Shown here: piece after piece, positions 1 through 6,082 of the stretch
Position numbering within the stretch: the stretch's first letter is position 1
How the letters are laid out: each line of letters starts with the position of its first letter
NCBI GenBank assembly: GCA_900553045.1
Contig: USBW01000012.1
Coordinates: forward strand, 1 to 9,740
DNA from: an uncultured Mycoplasmatota bacterium
GTDB lineage: Bacteria > Bacillota_I > Bacilli_A > RF39 > UBA660
Reading direction: 5' to 3'
Length of the DNA stretch: 9,740 nucleotides
Made by a program: the position numbers and the translations under genes
The notes under the pieces: generated by a model
The model's database searches: none
Seen by the model: the letters and a program-made list of their open reading frames with translations, nothing else
What the model was told of the DNA's origin: nothing

Positions 1-126
1 TTAGCCACTTCAGATGATCTTATTTATCTTACTGACATTAAAGTAGAAGGAAAAAGAAGAATGGCTGTTAAAGATTATTTAAATGGGGTCAAAAAAGAAG
101 AATTAATTGGCAAGAAATTTTCCTAA
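1..126 (+). CDS. fmt: Methionyl-tRNA formyltransferase, C-terminal end (partial)
   Basis: Frame 1 is open from the first base and ends at TAA 124-126, giving the last 41 residues of a protein. The stretch GKRRMAVKDYLNG fits the conserved end of Fmt (consensus GKkrM.aedFlnG), preceded by the hydrophobic T-D-x-K-V-E-G strand, so this is the C-terminal OB-like domain that holds the initiator tRNA. Fmt transfers a formyl group from 10-formyltetrahydrofolate to Met-tRNAfMet in the cytoplasm. The catalytic N-terminal domain lies outside the window, so activity cannot be judged. In B. subtilis the gene before ireB is alaS, not fmt, so the upstream neighbourhood differs. No convincing terminator follows; only a 5-bp hairpin (133-137/144-148) without a T-run is present. 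The identification rests on a short segment but the motif is characteristic. Confidence 0.8.
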   Translation, partial: LATSDDLIYLTDIKVEGKRRMAVKDYLNGVKKEELIGKKFS

Positions 127-147
127 TATTTCACCCTGCTTGAAGGG

Positions 148-176
148 TTGCTTAAATAAAGAAACAATGATAAAAT
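148..176 (+). promoter_or_regulatory. Probable SigA-type promoter for the ireB operon
   Basis: TTGCTT (148-153) and TAAAAT (171-176) are separated by exactly 17 bases. The -10 matches TATAAT at 5 of 6 positions, the -35 matches only 3 of 6. Transcription would begin near 183, leaving a leader of about 28 bases that carries the ireB ribosome binding site. It is the only gap of any size before the seven-gene run. The A+T-rich background makes chance matches common, so confidence is moderate. Confidence 0.45.
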
Positions 177-210
177 ATGAGTATAGTATTTCTATAAGGA
201 AGGTGGTAAC

Positions 211-465
211 TTGGAAGAAGGAAAAACAAGAGTTTACAATATCGAAGAACTAGAAAATTATATGATTACAGAAACACTATGGACAGTAAAAAAAGCTTTA
301 GATGAAAAAGGCTACAATGGTATTAACCAGATTGTTGGCTATTTGATAAGTGGTGATTTAGCTTACATATCTAGTTATAAAGATTCAAGAAAAAAATTAC
401 AGCGCATCGATCGAGAAAAAATAGTCGAAGCTTTAGTCAAAAATTACTTGAAAGATTTAAAATGA
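211..465 (+). CDS. ireB: IreB family regulatory phosphoprotein (UPF0297/DUF965)
   Basis: An 84-residue protein of the usual length for this family. The core [17 protein letters not shown] (residues 33-49) followed by A-Y-I and a basic [22 protein letters not shown] helix is the family signature. In Enterococcus faecalis IreB is a substrate of the PASTA kinase IreK and the phosphatase IreP and lowers cephalosporin resistance; phosphorylation falls on N-terminal threonines (T4, T7). Here Thr6 in G-K-T-R-V-Y lines up with T7, whereas the first site is missing. The start is TTG at 211, preceded by AAGGAAGGTGG (196-206); no in-frame ATG with a binding site fits better. It overlaps ruvX by 4 bases (ATGA), as in many Firmicutes, and heads the operon. 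Identity is secure; the signalling role is inferred from the family. Confidence 0.95.
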   Translation: MEEGKTRVYNIEELENYMITETLWTVKKALDEKGYNGINQIVGYLISGDLAYISSYKDSRKKLQRIDREKIVEALVKNYLKDLK

Positions 466-875
466 AATACTTAGGATTAGATTTAGGCACTAAAACTTTA
501 GGAGTAGCCATCTCTGACTCGACTTTGTTAATTGCTTCGTTTTATAAAAATTTACGCTATGACAATATAGATGATCTGTTAAAAGAAGTCTTAAATATTA
601 TTGAAAAAGAGAGCATTTCTAAAATTATTTTAGGATTTCCCAAAAATATGAATAATAGTTTAGGTTATCGTTGTGAAGAGACCCTAGCTTTTAAAGAAAA
701 GTTAGAAAAACTCTCTTCCAAAGAGGTCATTTTAGAAGATGAGCGCTTAACGACTAAAGTAGCCGAATCTGTTTTAATAGATGCGGATTTATCTAGAAAA
801 AAAAGAAAAAAAGTTATAGATGGAATGAGTGCTGTAGTAATATTGCAAGCTTATTTAGATAGAAAGGATAGATAA
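462..875 (+). CDS. ruvX: YqgF/RuvX family RNase H-fold nuclease (putative pre-16S rRNA nuclease / Holliday junction resolvase-like)
   Basis: A 137-residue protein with the whole YqgF domain. Residues 4-19 ([16 protein letters not shown]) carry the first acidic catalytic residue, Asp7. Residues 56-64 read I-L-G-F-P-K-N-M-N, the family's GLP.nmnGt loop. Residues 91-98 (LEDERLTT) hold the second acidic site, and V-I-D-G-M-S-A (118-124) gives the third, Asp120. All expected catalytic acids are present, so the enzyme should be active. In E. coli YqgF is needed for maturing the 16S rRNA 5' end; a resolvase role was proposed from its RuvC-like fold. The ATG at 462 overlaps the ireB stop (ATGA), implying translational coupling, and the stop lies one base before the next gene's ATG. 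Given the unlinked 23S unit in this window, an rRNA processing factor nearby is of interest but is normal operon company. Confidence 0.95.
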   Translation: MKYLGLDLGTKTLGVAISDSTLLIASFYKNLRYDNIDDLLKEVLNIIEKESISKIILGFPKNMNNSLGYRCEETLAFKEKLEKLSSKEVILEDERLTTKVAESVLIDADLSRKKRKKVIDGMSAVVILQAYLDRKDR

Positions 876-876
876 A

Positions 877-1203
877 ATGGAAGAAAAAGATTTAAATATT
901 GAAGAACTTAAAGATGATATGTTTATAGGATTCAATGAAAAAGGGGAAAAGCAGACCTTTTATAAATTATTAGAATTTGATTCAACCGAGACAGGTAAAC
1001 ATTACATAGCTTACACAGACAATACTTATGATGAAGATGGTAATATCCGCGCTTATGGTTCAGTTGTTACTCAAGAAGGAGAATATACCAAGCTAGAGCC
1101 AATTGCCACAGAAAAAGAATGGAAAGTAATTGAAATGGCACTACGTGTCTTACAAGAAGAAGTAAGCAATCCTTCCAATAATAAGAATAATGAAGAAGAG
1201 TAA
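877..1203 (+). CDS. DUF1292 family protein (YrzB-like)
   Basis: A 108-residue acidic protein matching the DUF1292/YrzB family by pattern and place: an early F-x-x-L-x-E-F strand, H-Y-I-A-Y-T-D (42-48), an acidic DEDGN turn, a Y-G-S-V-V strand and then L-E-P-I-A-T-E-K-E-W (73-82) leading into a helix. The function of the family is not known. The C-terminal tail is Asn/Glu-rich and low in complexity (S-N-P-S-N-N-K-N-N-E-E-E) and is probably disordered. The ATG at 877 is one base after the ruvX stop and has AAAGGA (863-868) at a workable distance. In B. subtilis yrzB occupies the same place after yrrK and before yrrL, so this is syntenic orthology. The gene overlaps mltG by 14 bases, so the tail codons also encode the start of MltG. 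Confidence 0.9.
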   Translation: MEEKDLNIEELKDDMFIGFNEKGEKQTFYKLLEFDSTETGKHYIAYTDNTYDEDGNIRAYGSVVTQEGEYTKLEPIATEKEWKVIEMALRVLQEEVSNPSNNKNNEEE

Positions 1204-2266
1204 AAAAATAATTTTAATAATAGCAATAGTAATTTTAATAATTATTATTGCTATTGCTGGTTGTTGCTATTATTTGACTACGCCTGTCAGCAATGATAGC
1301 GAAAGTGTTGTCTTAACTGTCGAAGAAGGCAGTACTTTTAGTGATGTGGCTAAACTTCTCAAAGAAAATGAGTTAATCCATAGTGAAGCTTTTTTTATGC
1401 TTTATGCCAAGTTAAAAAATGTTGATGAACTTTATGCAGCAGACTATACATTTAGACCAAATATGAATCTTGATTTAATTCTTGAAACCTTAAAAGCTGG
1501 TGGCAACAGTAATAACGAAGAGATTACAATTACCTTTCAAGAAGGAATTAACATGCGTAGAATTGCTACAATAATTAGTGAAAATACCACTAATGCTTAC
1601 GAAGATGTCTTTGAGGTTTTAGAAGATGAAGAATACCTAGATACTTTAATAGCTAATTATTGGTTTTTAACTGATGAGATCAAAAATAAAGATATTTATT
1701 ATCCTTTAGAAGGTTATTTATTCCCAGATACTTACAATTTTTCTTCAAAGAATGCTGGGGTTAAGGAGATCTTTGAGGTTATGTTAGATCAGATGGATGT
1801 CGTCTTAACACCTTACAAAGAAGCAATAACTAATTCTTCTTATAGCGTTCATGAATTGCTTACTTTAGCATCTTTAGTAGAGCTTGAAGGCGTCTATGAA
1901 GAAGATCGTAAAAATATTGCCTCAGTTTTCTACAATAGACTTTCTTCTGGCATGAGTTTAGGTAGTGATGTTACAACTTACTATGCAATTAAAGTCGATC
2001 TTCATGAACGAGATTTATATCAAAGTGAACTAGATGCTTATAACCCATATAATACACGTGGACCACAGATGGAAGGTAAACTTCCTGTAGGACCAGTTGC
2101 ATCACCATCAAAAATGTCTATTGAAGCTGCTATTTATCCCAACACAACTGATTATTTATACTTTGTCGCTGATAAAAATCGCCAAGTTTACTTCACTAAG
2201 ACTGATTTAGAACATCAACAGATGATTGACGATTTAATTGATAGAGGTCTATGGTATGAATGGTAG
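1190..2266 (+). CDS. mltG: Endolytic murein transglycosylase MltG (YceG-like)
   Basis: A 358-residue membrane-anchored enzyme that cuts nascent glycan strands and ends their extension. A short Lys-rich head is followed by a membrane span (about 7-29, almost all Ile/Ala/Leu), then a LysM-like domain (about 40-105: V-L-T-V-E-E-G-S-T-F, later Y-A-A-D-Y-T-F) and the catalytic domain. YPLEGYLFPDTYNF (171-184) and LTLASLVELEG (224-234) are conserved; Glu231 matches the catalytic Glu218 of E. coli MltG. SVFYNRLSSGMSLGSD (245-260) and Y-N-P-Y-N-T-R (284-290) with L-P-V-G-P-V (298-303) complete the family pattern. The ATG at 1190 lies inside the previous gene and has no clear Shine-Dalgarno sequence, so translation probably depends on coupling. 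It overlaps trmR by 11 bases. It should act in the membrane beside the cell-wall synthesis complex. Confidence 0.95.
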   Translation: MKKSKKIILIIAIVILIIIIAIAGCCYYLTTPVSNDSESVVLTVEEGSTFSDVAKLLKENELIHSEAFFMLYAKLKNVDELYAADYTFRPNMNLDLILETLKAGGNSNNEEITITFQEGINMRRIATIISENTTNAYEDVFEVLEDEEYLDTLIANYWFLTDEIKNKDIYYPLEGYLFPDTYNFSSKNAGVKEIFEVMLDQMDVVLTPYKEAITNSSYSVHELLTLASLVELEGVYEEDRKNIASVFYNRLSSGMSLGSDVTTYYAIKVDLHERDLYQSELDAYNPYNTRGPQMEGKLPVGPVASPSKMSIEAAIYPNTTDYLYFVADKNRQVYFTKTDLEHQQMIDDLIDRGLWYEW

Positions 2267-2864
2267 TTTAAATTTAGATAAAGGACTTCTAGAGCTTAAA
2301 GATTACGCATCCATTAATAAAATTCCGATCATGCTAGATGATGGTATCGAGTTTCTTACTGATTTTATTAGAATTCACCAAGTAAAAAAGATTCTAGAAA
2401 TAGGTAGTGCCATTGGCTACTCTGCCATTAAAATGGCTTTAGTTAATCCTGATATTCAAGTAGTAACTATTGAAAAAGATGAAAAAAGATATTTAGAAGC
2501 AGTAAAGAACATTAAAAAATTTCAGTTAGAAAACCAGATCACAATTTTATTTAAAGATGCTTTAGAGCTTGACTTAAAAGAAAAATATGATTTAATATTT
2601 ATCGATGCCGCAAAAAGTCAAAATAAAAGATTATTCGAACATTTTAAAGATAATCTAGACTTTGATGGCTATATTGTGACTGATAATTTGAATTTTCATG
2701 GCTATGTCAAGCAGCCTCTAGAAGAAATTCCTAGCAAAAATCTAAGACAATTAGTTAGAAAAATTCAAGATTATATTAATTTTTTAAAAGAAAACACTTT
2801 ATATCAGACCAGATTTTATGATATAGGTGATGGTATTTCCGTAACTTGGAAAAAGGGTGAGTGA
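2256..2864 (+). CDS. trmR: tRNA 5-hydroxyuridine(34) O-methyltransferase (YrrM/TrmR family)
   Basis: A 202-residue class I SAM-dependent O-methyltransferase of the YrrM type. Motif I is ILEIGSAIGYSA (46-57), the ribose-binding acid is Glu73 in V-T-I-E-K-D, and F-I-D-A-A-K (115-120) and T-D-N-L-N (142-146) supply the probable metal ligands Asp117, Asp143 and Asn144. In B. subtilis TrmR methylates 5-hydroxyuridine at tRNA position 34 to 5-methoxyuridine (mo5U), which broadens wobble decoding. The two genes that follow are the hydroxylation factors of the same pathway. I chose ATG 2256 because AGAGGT (2243-2248) lies 7 bases before it; an in-frame TTG at 2238 lacks a comparable site. The start overlaps the mltG stop by 11 bases. 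A catechol-type substrate is possible for this family but operon context favours tRNA. Confidence 0.88.
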   Translation: MNGSLNLDKGLLELKDYASINKIPIMLDDGIEFLTDFIRIHQVKKILEIGSAIGYSAIKMALVNPDIQVVTIEKDEKRYLEAVKNIKKFQLENQITILFKDALELDLKEKYDLIFIDAAKSQNKRLFEHFKDNLDFDGYIVTDNLNFHGYVKQPLEEIPSKNLRQLVRKIQDYINFLKENTLYQTRFYDIGDGISVTWKKGE

Positions 2865-2868
2865 TGGT

Positions 2869-3741
2869 ATGAAATTATTAATAAAACCAATTTCAAAAGA
2901 GATTGATTCTTATATCAAGAAAGGAAATGATTCCTTTCTTTTTGGCCTTAAAGGCTTTAGTGCTTTCTCAAGTTGTGACTTAACTTTGAAGGAGCTAAAA
3001 AACTTACAATTAAAATATCCTAACATTAATCTGTTCGTTTTATTAGACAAAAACATCTTTGAGAAAGACTTAAATAAATTACTAGAAGCTTTAAAAGAGT
3101 TAGCTATCTTAAAATTAAGTGGCCTTTTCTTTTATGATTTGGCAGTTTTAAACATGACTTTAGGTAATCAGCTAGATTTGCCTCTTATTTGGAATCAAAA
3201 TTTTTTAGTAACCAATGCTAATACTTGCAATTACTATCAAACTTTTGGGGAAAAAGGAGCAGTTATCTCTTCAGAGCTTGAAATAAGTGAGATAGAAGAA
3301 ATTCTAGATCTTTCAAAAATTCCTTGTTATGTCAATATTTTTGGTTATCAACTAATGGCTTTTTCCAAAAGAAAGTTAGTTTCTTCATACTATACTTACT
3401 TGAAGGAAGATAAAAAATCTAAATCTAAAGAACATTTGATGTTTGAAAAAGGTAAAGCTTTTCCTGTACTTGAAAAAGAAGCAGGGACTTCCTTTTTAAC
3501 CGAAAAAGTCCTAGATGGCATTTTGTATTTAAAAAATCTTCAAAAAAGTGCTTATCTAATATTGAATGAATATGGCCTTTCAAAACATACTTTTTCAAAG
3601 GTTTTGAACATTTACAATCAAGCTTTGAATGATTTAGATAACTTAAAAGTTTATGATCAAAAATTGGCTAAAATAATTAAAAATCGTTCTGTAGGTTTTT
3701 TTGATCATAAGACGATCTATAAGGTGAAGAATTATGAATAA
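2869..3741 (+). CDS. trhP1: U32 peptidase-like protein, tRNA hydroxylation subunit 1 (YrrN/TrhP1 type)
   Basis: A 290-residue U32-family protein in the yrrN position, directly before the yrrO homologue. In B. subtilis YrrN and YrrO (TrhP1, TrhP2) are needed for forming 5-hydroxyuridine at tRNA position 34, the substrate of TrmR. The region NIFGYQLMAFSKRKLVSSYY (156-175) aligns with the iron-sulfur signature of the next gene product, but the cysteines are replaced (Leu162, Lys169), so this partner probably does not bind a cluster by itself. The C-terminal third is Lys-rich and poorly conserved by eye. ATG 2869 is chosen: GGGTGA (2855-2860) lies 8 bases upstream, while the in-frame GTG 2857 has its purines too close. 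It follows trmR by 4 bases and overlaps trhP2 by 8. A terminator-like hairpin lies in its first codons (see separate entry). Confidence 0.8.
   Translation: MKLLIKPISKEIDSYIKKGNDSFLFGLKGFSAFSSCDLTLKELKNLQLKYPNINLFVLLDKNIFEKDLNKLLEALKELAILKLSGLFFYDLAVLNMTLGNQLDLPLIWNQNFLVTNANTCNYYQTFGEKGAVISSELEISEIEEILDLSKIPCYVNIFGYQLMAFSKRKLVSSYYTYLKEDKKSKSKEHLMFEKGKAFPVLEKEAGTSFLTEKVLDGILYLKNLQKSAYLILNEYGLSKHTFSKVLNIYNQALNDLDNLKVYDQKLAKIIKNRSVGFFDHKTIYKVKNYE
2917..2943 (+). repeat. Perfect 10-bp hairpin with T-run inside trhP1
   Basis: AAGAAAGGAA (2917-2926) and TTCCTTTCTT (2931-2940) are perfectly complementary around a 4-base loop, ATGA, and the run continues as T to 2943. The form is that of an intrinsic terminator, but the stem has only three G-C pairs. 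It lies about 50 bases into the coding sequence of trhP1, where it could cause partial termination or block translation. A role is inference. Confidence 0.5.
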
Positions 3742-4927
3742 AATTGAATTGTTAGCTCCAGCAGGAGATATGGAAAGATTAAAAATAGCTTATTTATACG
3801 GAGCTGATGCTTGCTATATCGGTGGTAAAGATTACAGTTTGCGCGCTAATGCTAGCAACTTTTCCCTAGAAGATATTAAAGAAGCAGCAAGGTTTGCTCA
3901 TAAACTAAAAAGAAAACTCTATGTAACTGTTAATATCTTATTTCATCAAGAAGATTTAGCTGGCATCTTCGACTACTTAAAAGCTTTGGCCAAGGCCCAT
4001 GTCGATGCTGTAATCATAGCAGATGTCTATTTAATTCCAATTATTAAAAAACATTTTAAAAACTTAAAAATATTCTTAAGCACTCAAGACTCAACAACTA
4101 ATAGCGAAGCTATTAAGTTTTTCATCAAACAAGGAGTCGATCGGATAGTCTTAGCAAGGGAACTTAGCAAAGAAGAGATAGCAACCATTTACAACAAGAC
4201 CAAAGCACATTTAGAAGTCTTTTTACATGGGGCAATGTGCACTAGCTTCAGTGGTCGTTGTGTTTTATCAAATTACTTTACTAATCGTGATGCTAACAGG
4301 GGAGGTTGTGCTCAAGTCTGTCGTTTTCTTTTTGATTTAGATGAAAAAAGAGAAATACCATTTTCTATTGCTACAAAAGATCTAAATCTTTCTGCTTGTC
4401 TTAAAGACTTAATCGAAATAGGAGTAGGTTCTTTAAAAATTGAAGGGCGCATGCGCAGTATGTATTACTTAGCGACAGTTATTAGTAGTTATCGTAGATT
4501 AATTGATGCATATTATAATAATACCTATACTAAAGACTTAGTAAAAAAAGAAACAAAAATTTTGATGCGCGTAGCTAATAGAGCTTCTTCTAATCAATAT
4601 TTTACGCATCCTGCGACTTATCGTGATCAATATTACTTAAATAGTCGTATTGAAGCTTCTAATCAAGATTTTTTAGCTTTAGTATTAGATTATGACTCAA
4701 AAAAACAATTACTTACTGTGGAACAGCGCAACTATTTTCAAAAGGGTGATAAAGTAGTAATTTTTGGCCCTGATGGAATGCCAGATGTCACAACTTCCGT
4801 TGAAGTTATCTATAATGAAGAAGGGCAGGAACAAGAATTGGCCAACCATCCTAAACAACTTTTGAAGATTAAGATTAGTACTAAAACTAAAATTCTCCCT
4901 AATTCTATGATGCGGGTTTACTTTTAA
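3734..4927 (+). CDS. trhP2: U32 family iron-sulfur protein, tRNA 5-hydroxyuridine synthesis (YrrO/TrhP2 type)
   Basis: A 397-residue U32 protein. It begins with the family's I-E-L-L-A-P-A-G-D-M (4-13), contains A-D-A-C-Y-I-G-G (24-31), and carries the full signature E-V-F-L-H-G-A-M-C (161-169) and F-S-G-R-C-V-L-S (172-179). Cys169, Cys176, Cys192 and Cys196 are spaced as the four ligands of a [4Fe-4S] cluster in related proteins. S-L-K-I-E-G-R-M (233-240) is a second conserved motif, and a C-terminal beta domain (about 310-397) follows. In B. subtilis this protein acts in prephenate-dependent hydroxylation of U34 in tRNAs; the name peptidase is historical. AAGGTGA (3721-3727) lies 6 bases before the ATG, which overlaps the trhP1 stop by 8 bases. 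No terminator follows, so transcripts may run on into greA. Confidence 0.9.
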   Translation: MNKIELLAPAGDMERLKIAYLYGADACYIGGKDYSLRANASNFSLEDIKEAARFAHKLKRKLYVTVNILFHQEDLAGIFDYLKALAKAHVDAVIIADVYLIPIIKKHFKNLKIFLSTQDSTTNSEAIKFFIKQGVDRIVLARELSKEEIATIYNKTKAHLEVFLHGAMCTSFSGRCVLSNYFTNRDANRGGCAQVCRFLFDLDEKREIPFSIATKDLNLSACLKDLIEIGVGSLKIEGRMRSMYYLATVISSYRRLIDAYYNNTYTKDLVKKETKILMRVANRASSNQYFTHPATYRDQYYLNSRIEASNQDFLALVLDYDSKKQLLTVEQRNYFQKGDKVVIFGPDGMPDVTTSVEVIYNEEGQEQELANHPKQLLKIKISTKTKILPNSMMRVYF

Positions 4928-4936
4928 TATTTAGTC

Positions 4937-4965
4937 TTGACAAAATAGTAAAAAAATAGTATCCT
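4937..4965 (+). promoter_or_regulatory. SigA-type promoter for greA
   Basis: A perfect -35, TTGACA (4937-4942), is followed after 17 bases by TATCCT (4960-4965), which matches the -10 consensus at 4 of 6 positions. Transcription would start near 4972, about 29 bases before the greA start. It sits in the only gap (4928-5000) between trhP2 and greA, so greA can be expressed apart from the upstream operon. Confidence 0.65.
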
Positions 4966-5000
4966 TTTATTCAGTGCGAGAAGTGAGGTGATTATGTTAA

Positions 5001-5474
5001 ATGTCTGAAAAAAAACCAATCTATTTGACAAAAGAAGGTTACGATGAAATCAAAGAAGAATTAGAATACTTAATTAATGTTAAACGTCCAGAGAATATAA
5101 TTGCAATCAAGGAAGCACGTGCATTAGGAGATTTATCTGAGAATGCCGATTATGATGCTGCGCGTAACGAACAAGCAGAACTTGAATCAAAAATTAAGAA
5201 ATTACAAGCTATCATCGATAACGTAACAATTATTGAAGAAACATCTAAAGATAAAATAGGGGTAGGTAATACAGTTAAAATTGCTTATGTTGACGATGAA
5301 GATGATACAGATGAGTATAAAATAGTTGGAAGTCAAGAAGCTGACCCATTTGAAAGTAAGATTTCTAATGAGTCACCAATTGCTAAAGCCTTGTTAGGCC
5401 ATAAAGTAGGTGACATAGTGACAGTTTCTAGTCCCAATGGCAGTTACGAAATCAAGGTTATTGAGATAGGTTAA
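5001..5474 (+). CDS. greA: Transcription elongation factor GreA
   Basis: A 157-residue protein of normal GreA length. The N-terminal coiled coil spans about 10-75, and its tip carries ARALGDLSENADYDAARNEQ (39-58) with Asp44 and Glu47, equal to the E. coli Asp41/Glu44 pair that holds the catalytic metal for transcript cleavage. The C-terminal FKBP-like domain (about 80-157) has V-G-N-T-V-K-I, the S-P-I-A-K-A-L-L-G region (124-132) and G-D-I-V-T-V. It rescues backtracked RNA polymerase through the secondary channel. Start ATG 5001 has GTGAGGTG (4983-4990) at a 10-base spacing. A nearer out-of-frame ATG at 4994 opens a four-codon frame that overlaps the start. The order trhP2-greA matches B. subtilis except that udk is missing between them. 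A terminator uses the last codons. Confidence 0.98.
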   Translation: MSEKKPIYLTKEGYDEIKEELEYLINVKRPENIIAIKEARALGDLSENADYDAARNEQAELESKIKKLQAIIDNVTIIEETSKDKIGVGNTVKIAYVDDEDDTDEYKIVGSQEADPFESKISNESPIAKALLGHKVGDIVTVSSPNGSYEIKVIEIG

Positions 5475-5492
5475 CGCTCAATAACCTTTTTT
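5454..5492 (+). terminator. Intrinsic terminator overlapping the 3' end of greA
   Basis: AAGGTTATTGAG (5454-5465) and CTCAATAACCTT (5477-5488) pair perfectly over 12 bp, with an 11-base loop that contains the greA stop codon (5472-5474). A run of T (5487-5492) follows at once. The left arm encodes the residues K-V-I-E near the C-terminus. It should end both greA transcripts and any read-through from the upstream operon, insulating the sporulation genes that follow. Confidence 0.92.
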
Positions 5493-5493
5493 G

Positions 5494-5521
5494 TATTATT
5501 TTTTTATCTTGCTCATATTAT
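5494..5521 (+). promoter_or_regulatory. Possible SigE-type promoter for the spoIIIAH-like gene (weak)
   Basis: TATTATT (5494-5500) matches 6 of 7 positions of the SigE -35 consensus KMATATT, and CATATTAT (5514-5521) matches 6 of 8 of CATACAHT, with a 13-base spacer where 14-15 is usual. The start site would fall near 5528, inside the AGGAGG ribosome site (5527-5532), which is a serious objection. A SigA-like reading (TTGTAT 5491, CATATT 5514, 17-base spacer) is equally weak. In B. subtilis spoIIIA genes use SigE. Confidence 0.25.
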
Positions 5522-5539
5522 TTATCAGGAGGAATTAAA

Positions 5540-6064
5540 ATGATAAATAAGCAAGGATTATGGTTTTTAACACTGTTCAGTTTGATTTTGGTACTTAGTA
5601 TTTACTATATTACTATGCCCGATCAAATGTTTTTAACAAATAATGGCAATGTCACTGGTACTGATGACGAAAATAATTCTTTAGAAGATGATACCCCTGT
5701 TAGTTCGACAATTGATGAAAGTAGTTATTTATCAGTTTTAAAAGTTGAACTTGAATCGACTAGAGATGAACAAAAAGCTGCTTTAGAAGAAATTATTAAC
5801 AGCAAAGACTCAACTAAAGAAGAAAAAAATAATGCTTATGAAGAACTTAAGACCTTAAACAATAACAAAGGTCTTGAAGAGACGATCACTAAGAAACTAA
5901 AAGATGATTTAGAACTAGAATCGTTTGTTAAAATTACTAATGATGAAGTTGAAGTAGTAGTAGAAAAAGATAGTCATGACGTTGCTCTTGCAAGTCAAAT
6001 TATGAATTTAGTACAACAGGAATTTACTGACAAAGTAAGTGTTTCAGTAAGATTTACAAAATAA
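5540..6064 (+). CDS. spoIIIAH: SpoIIIAH-like stage III sporulation protein
   Basis: A 174-residue protein with the typical SpoIIIAH opening M-I-N-K-Q-G-L-W-F-L-T-L (1-12) and one membrane span (about 7-27) ending in I-Y-Y-I-T-M-P. An acidic, disordered linker (about 33-60) and a charged helical stretch S-T-R-D-E-Q-K-A-A-L-E-E-I (73-85) lead to a ring-forming EscJ/PscJ-like domain (about 110-172, with V-E-V-V-V-E and a final S-V-S-V-R-F strand). In B. subtilis SpoIIIAH in the outer forespore membrane joins forespore SpoIIQ across the gap to make a channel that keeps the forespore active. The protein is shorter than the B. subtilis one (about 218), mostly in the linker. AGGAGG (5527-5532), 7 bases before ATG, is the best ribosome site in the window. 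It stands alone rather than at the end of a spoIIIAA-AH operon; the other seven genes are not here. Confidence 0.85.
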   Translation: MINKQGLWFLTLFSLILVLSIYYITMPDQMFLTNNGNVTGTDDENNSLEDDTPVSSTIDESSYLSVLKVELESTRDEQKAALEEIINSKDSTKEEKNNAYEELKTLNNNKGLEETITKKLKDDLELESFVKITNDEVEVVVEKDSHDVALASQIMNLVQQEFTDKVSVSVRFTK

Positions 6065-6082
6065 AAAAATATGATAATAACC

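Noticed and set aside
1222..1258. Inverted repeat AGCAATAG / CTATTGCT in the mltG membrane span
   Set aside because: The long loop and the run of Ile/Ala codons explain it; such codons readily give partial complementarity.
2238..2255. TTG 2238 as the start of trmR
   Set aside because: AGAGGT is placed correctly for ATG 2256, and the six added residues add no conserved sequence.
2857..2868. GTG 2857 as the start of trhP1
   Set aside because: Its upstream purines are too close; ATG 2869 has GGGTGA at 8 bases and matches the usual family start.
5849..5875. 8-bp inverted repeat AAGACCTT / AAGGTCTT inside spoIIIAH
   Set aside because: It has an 11-base loop, no T-run and no special position; likely chance in biased sequence.
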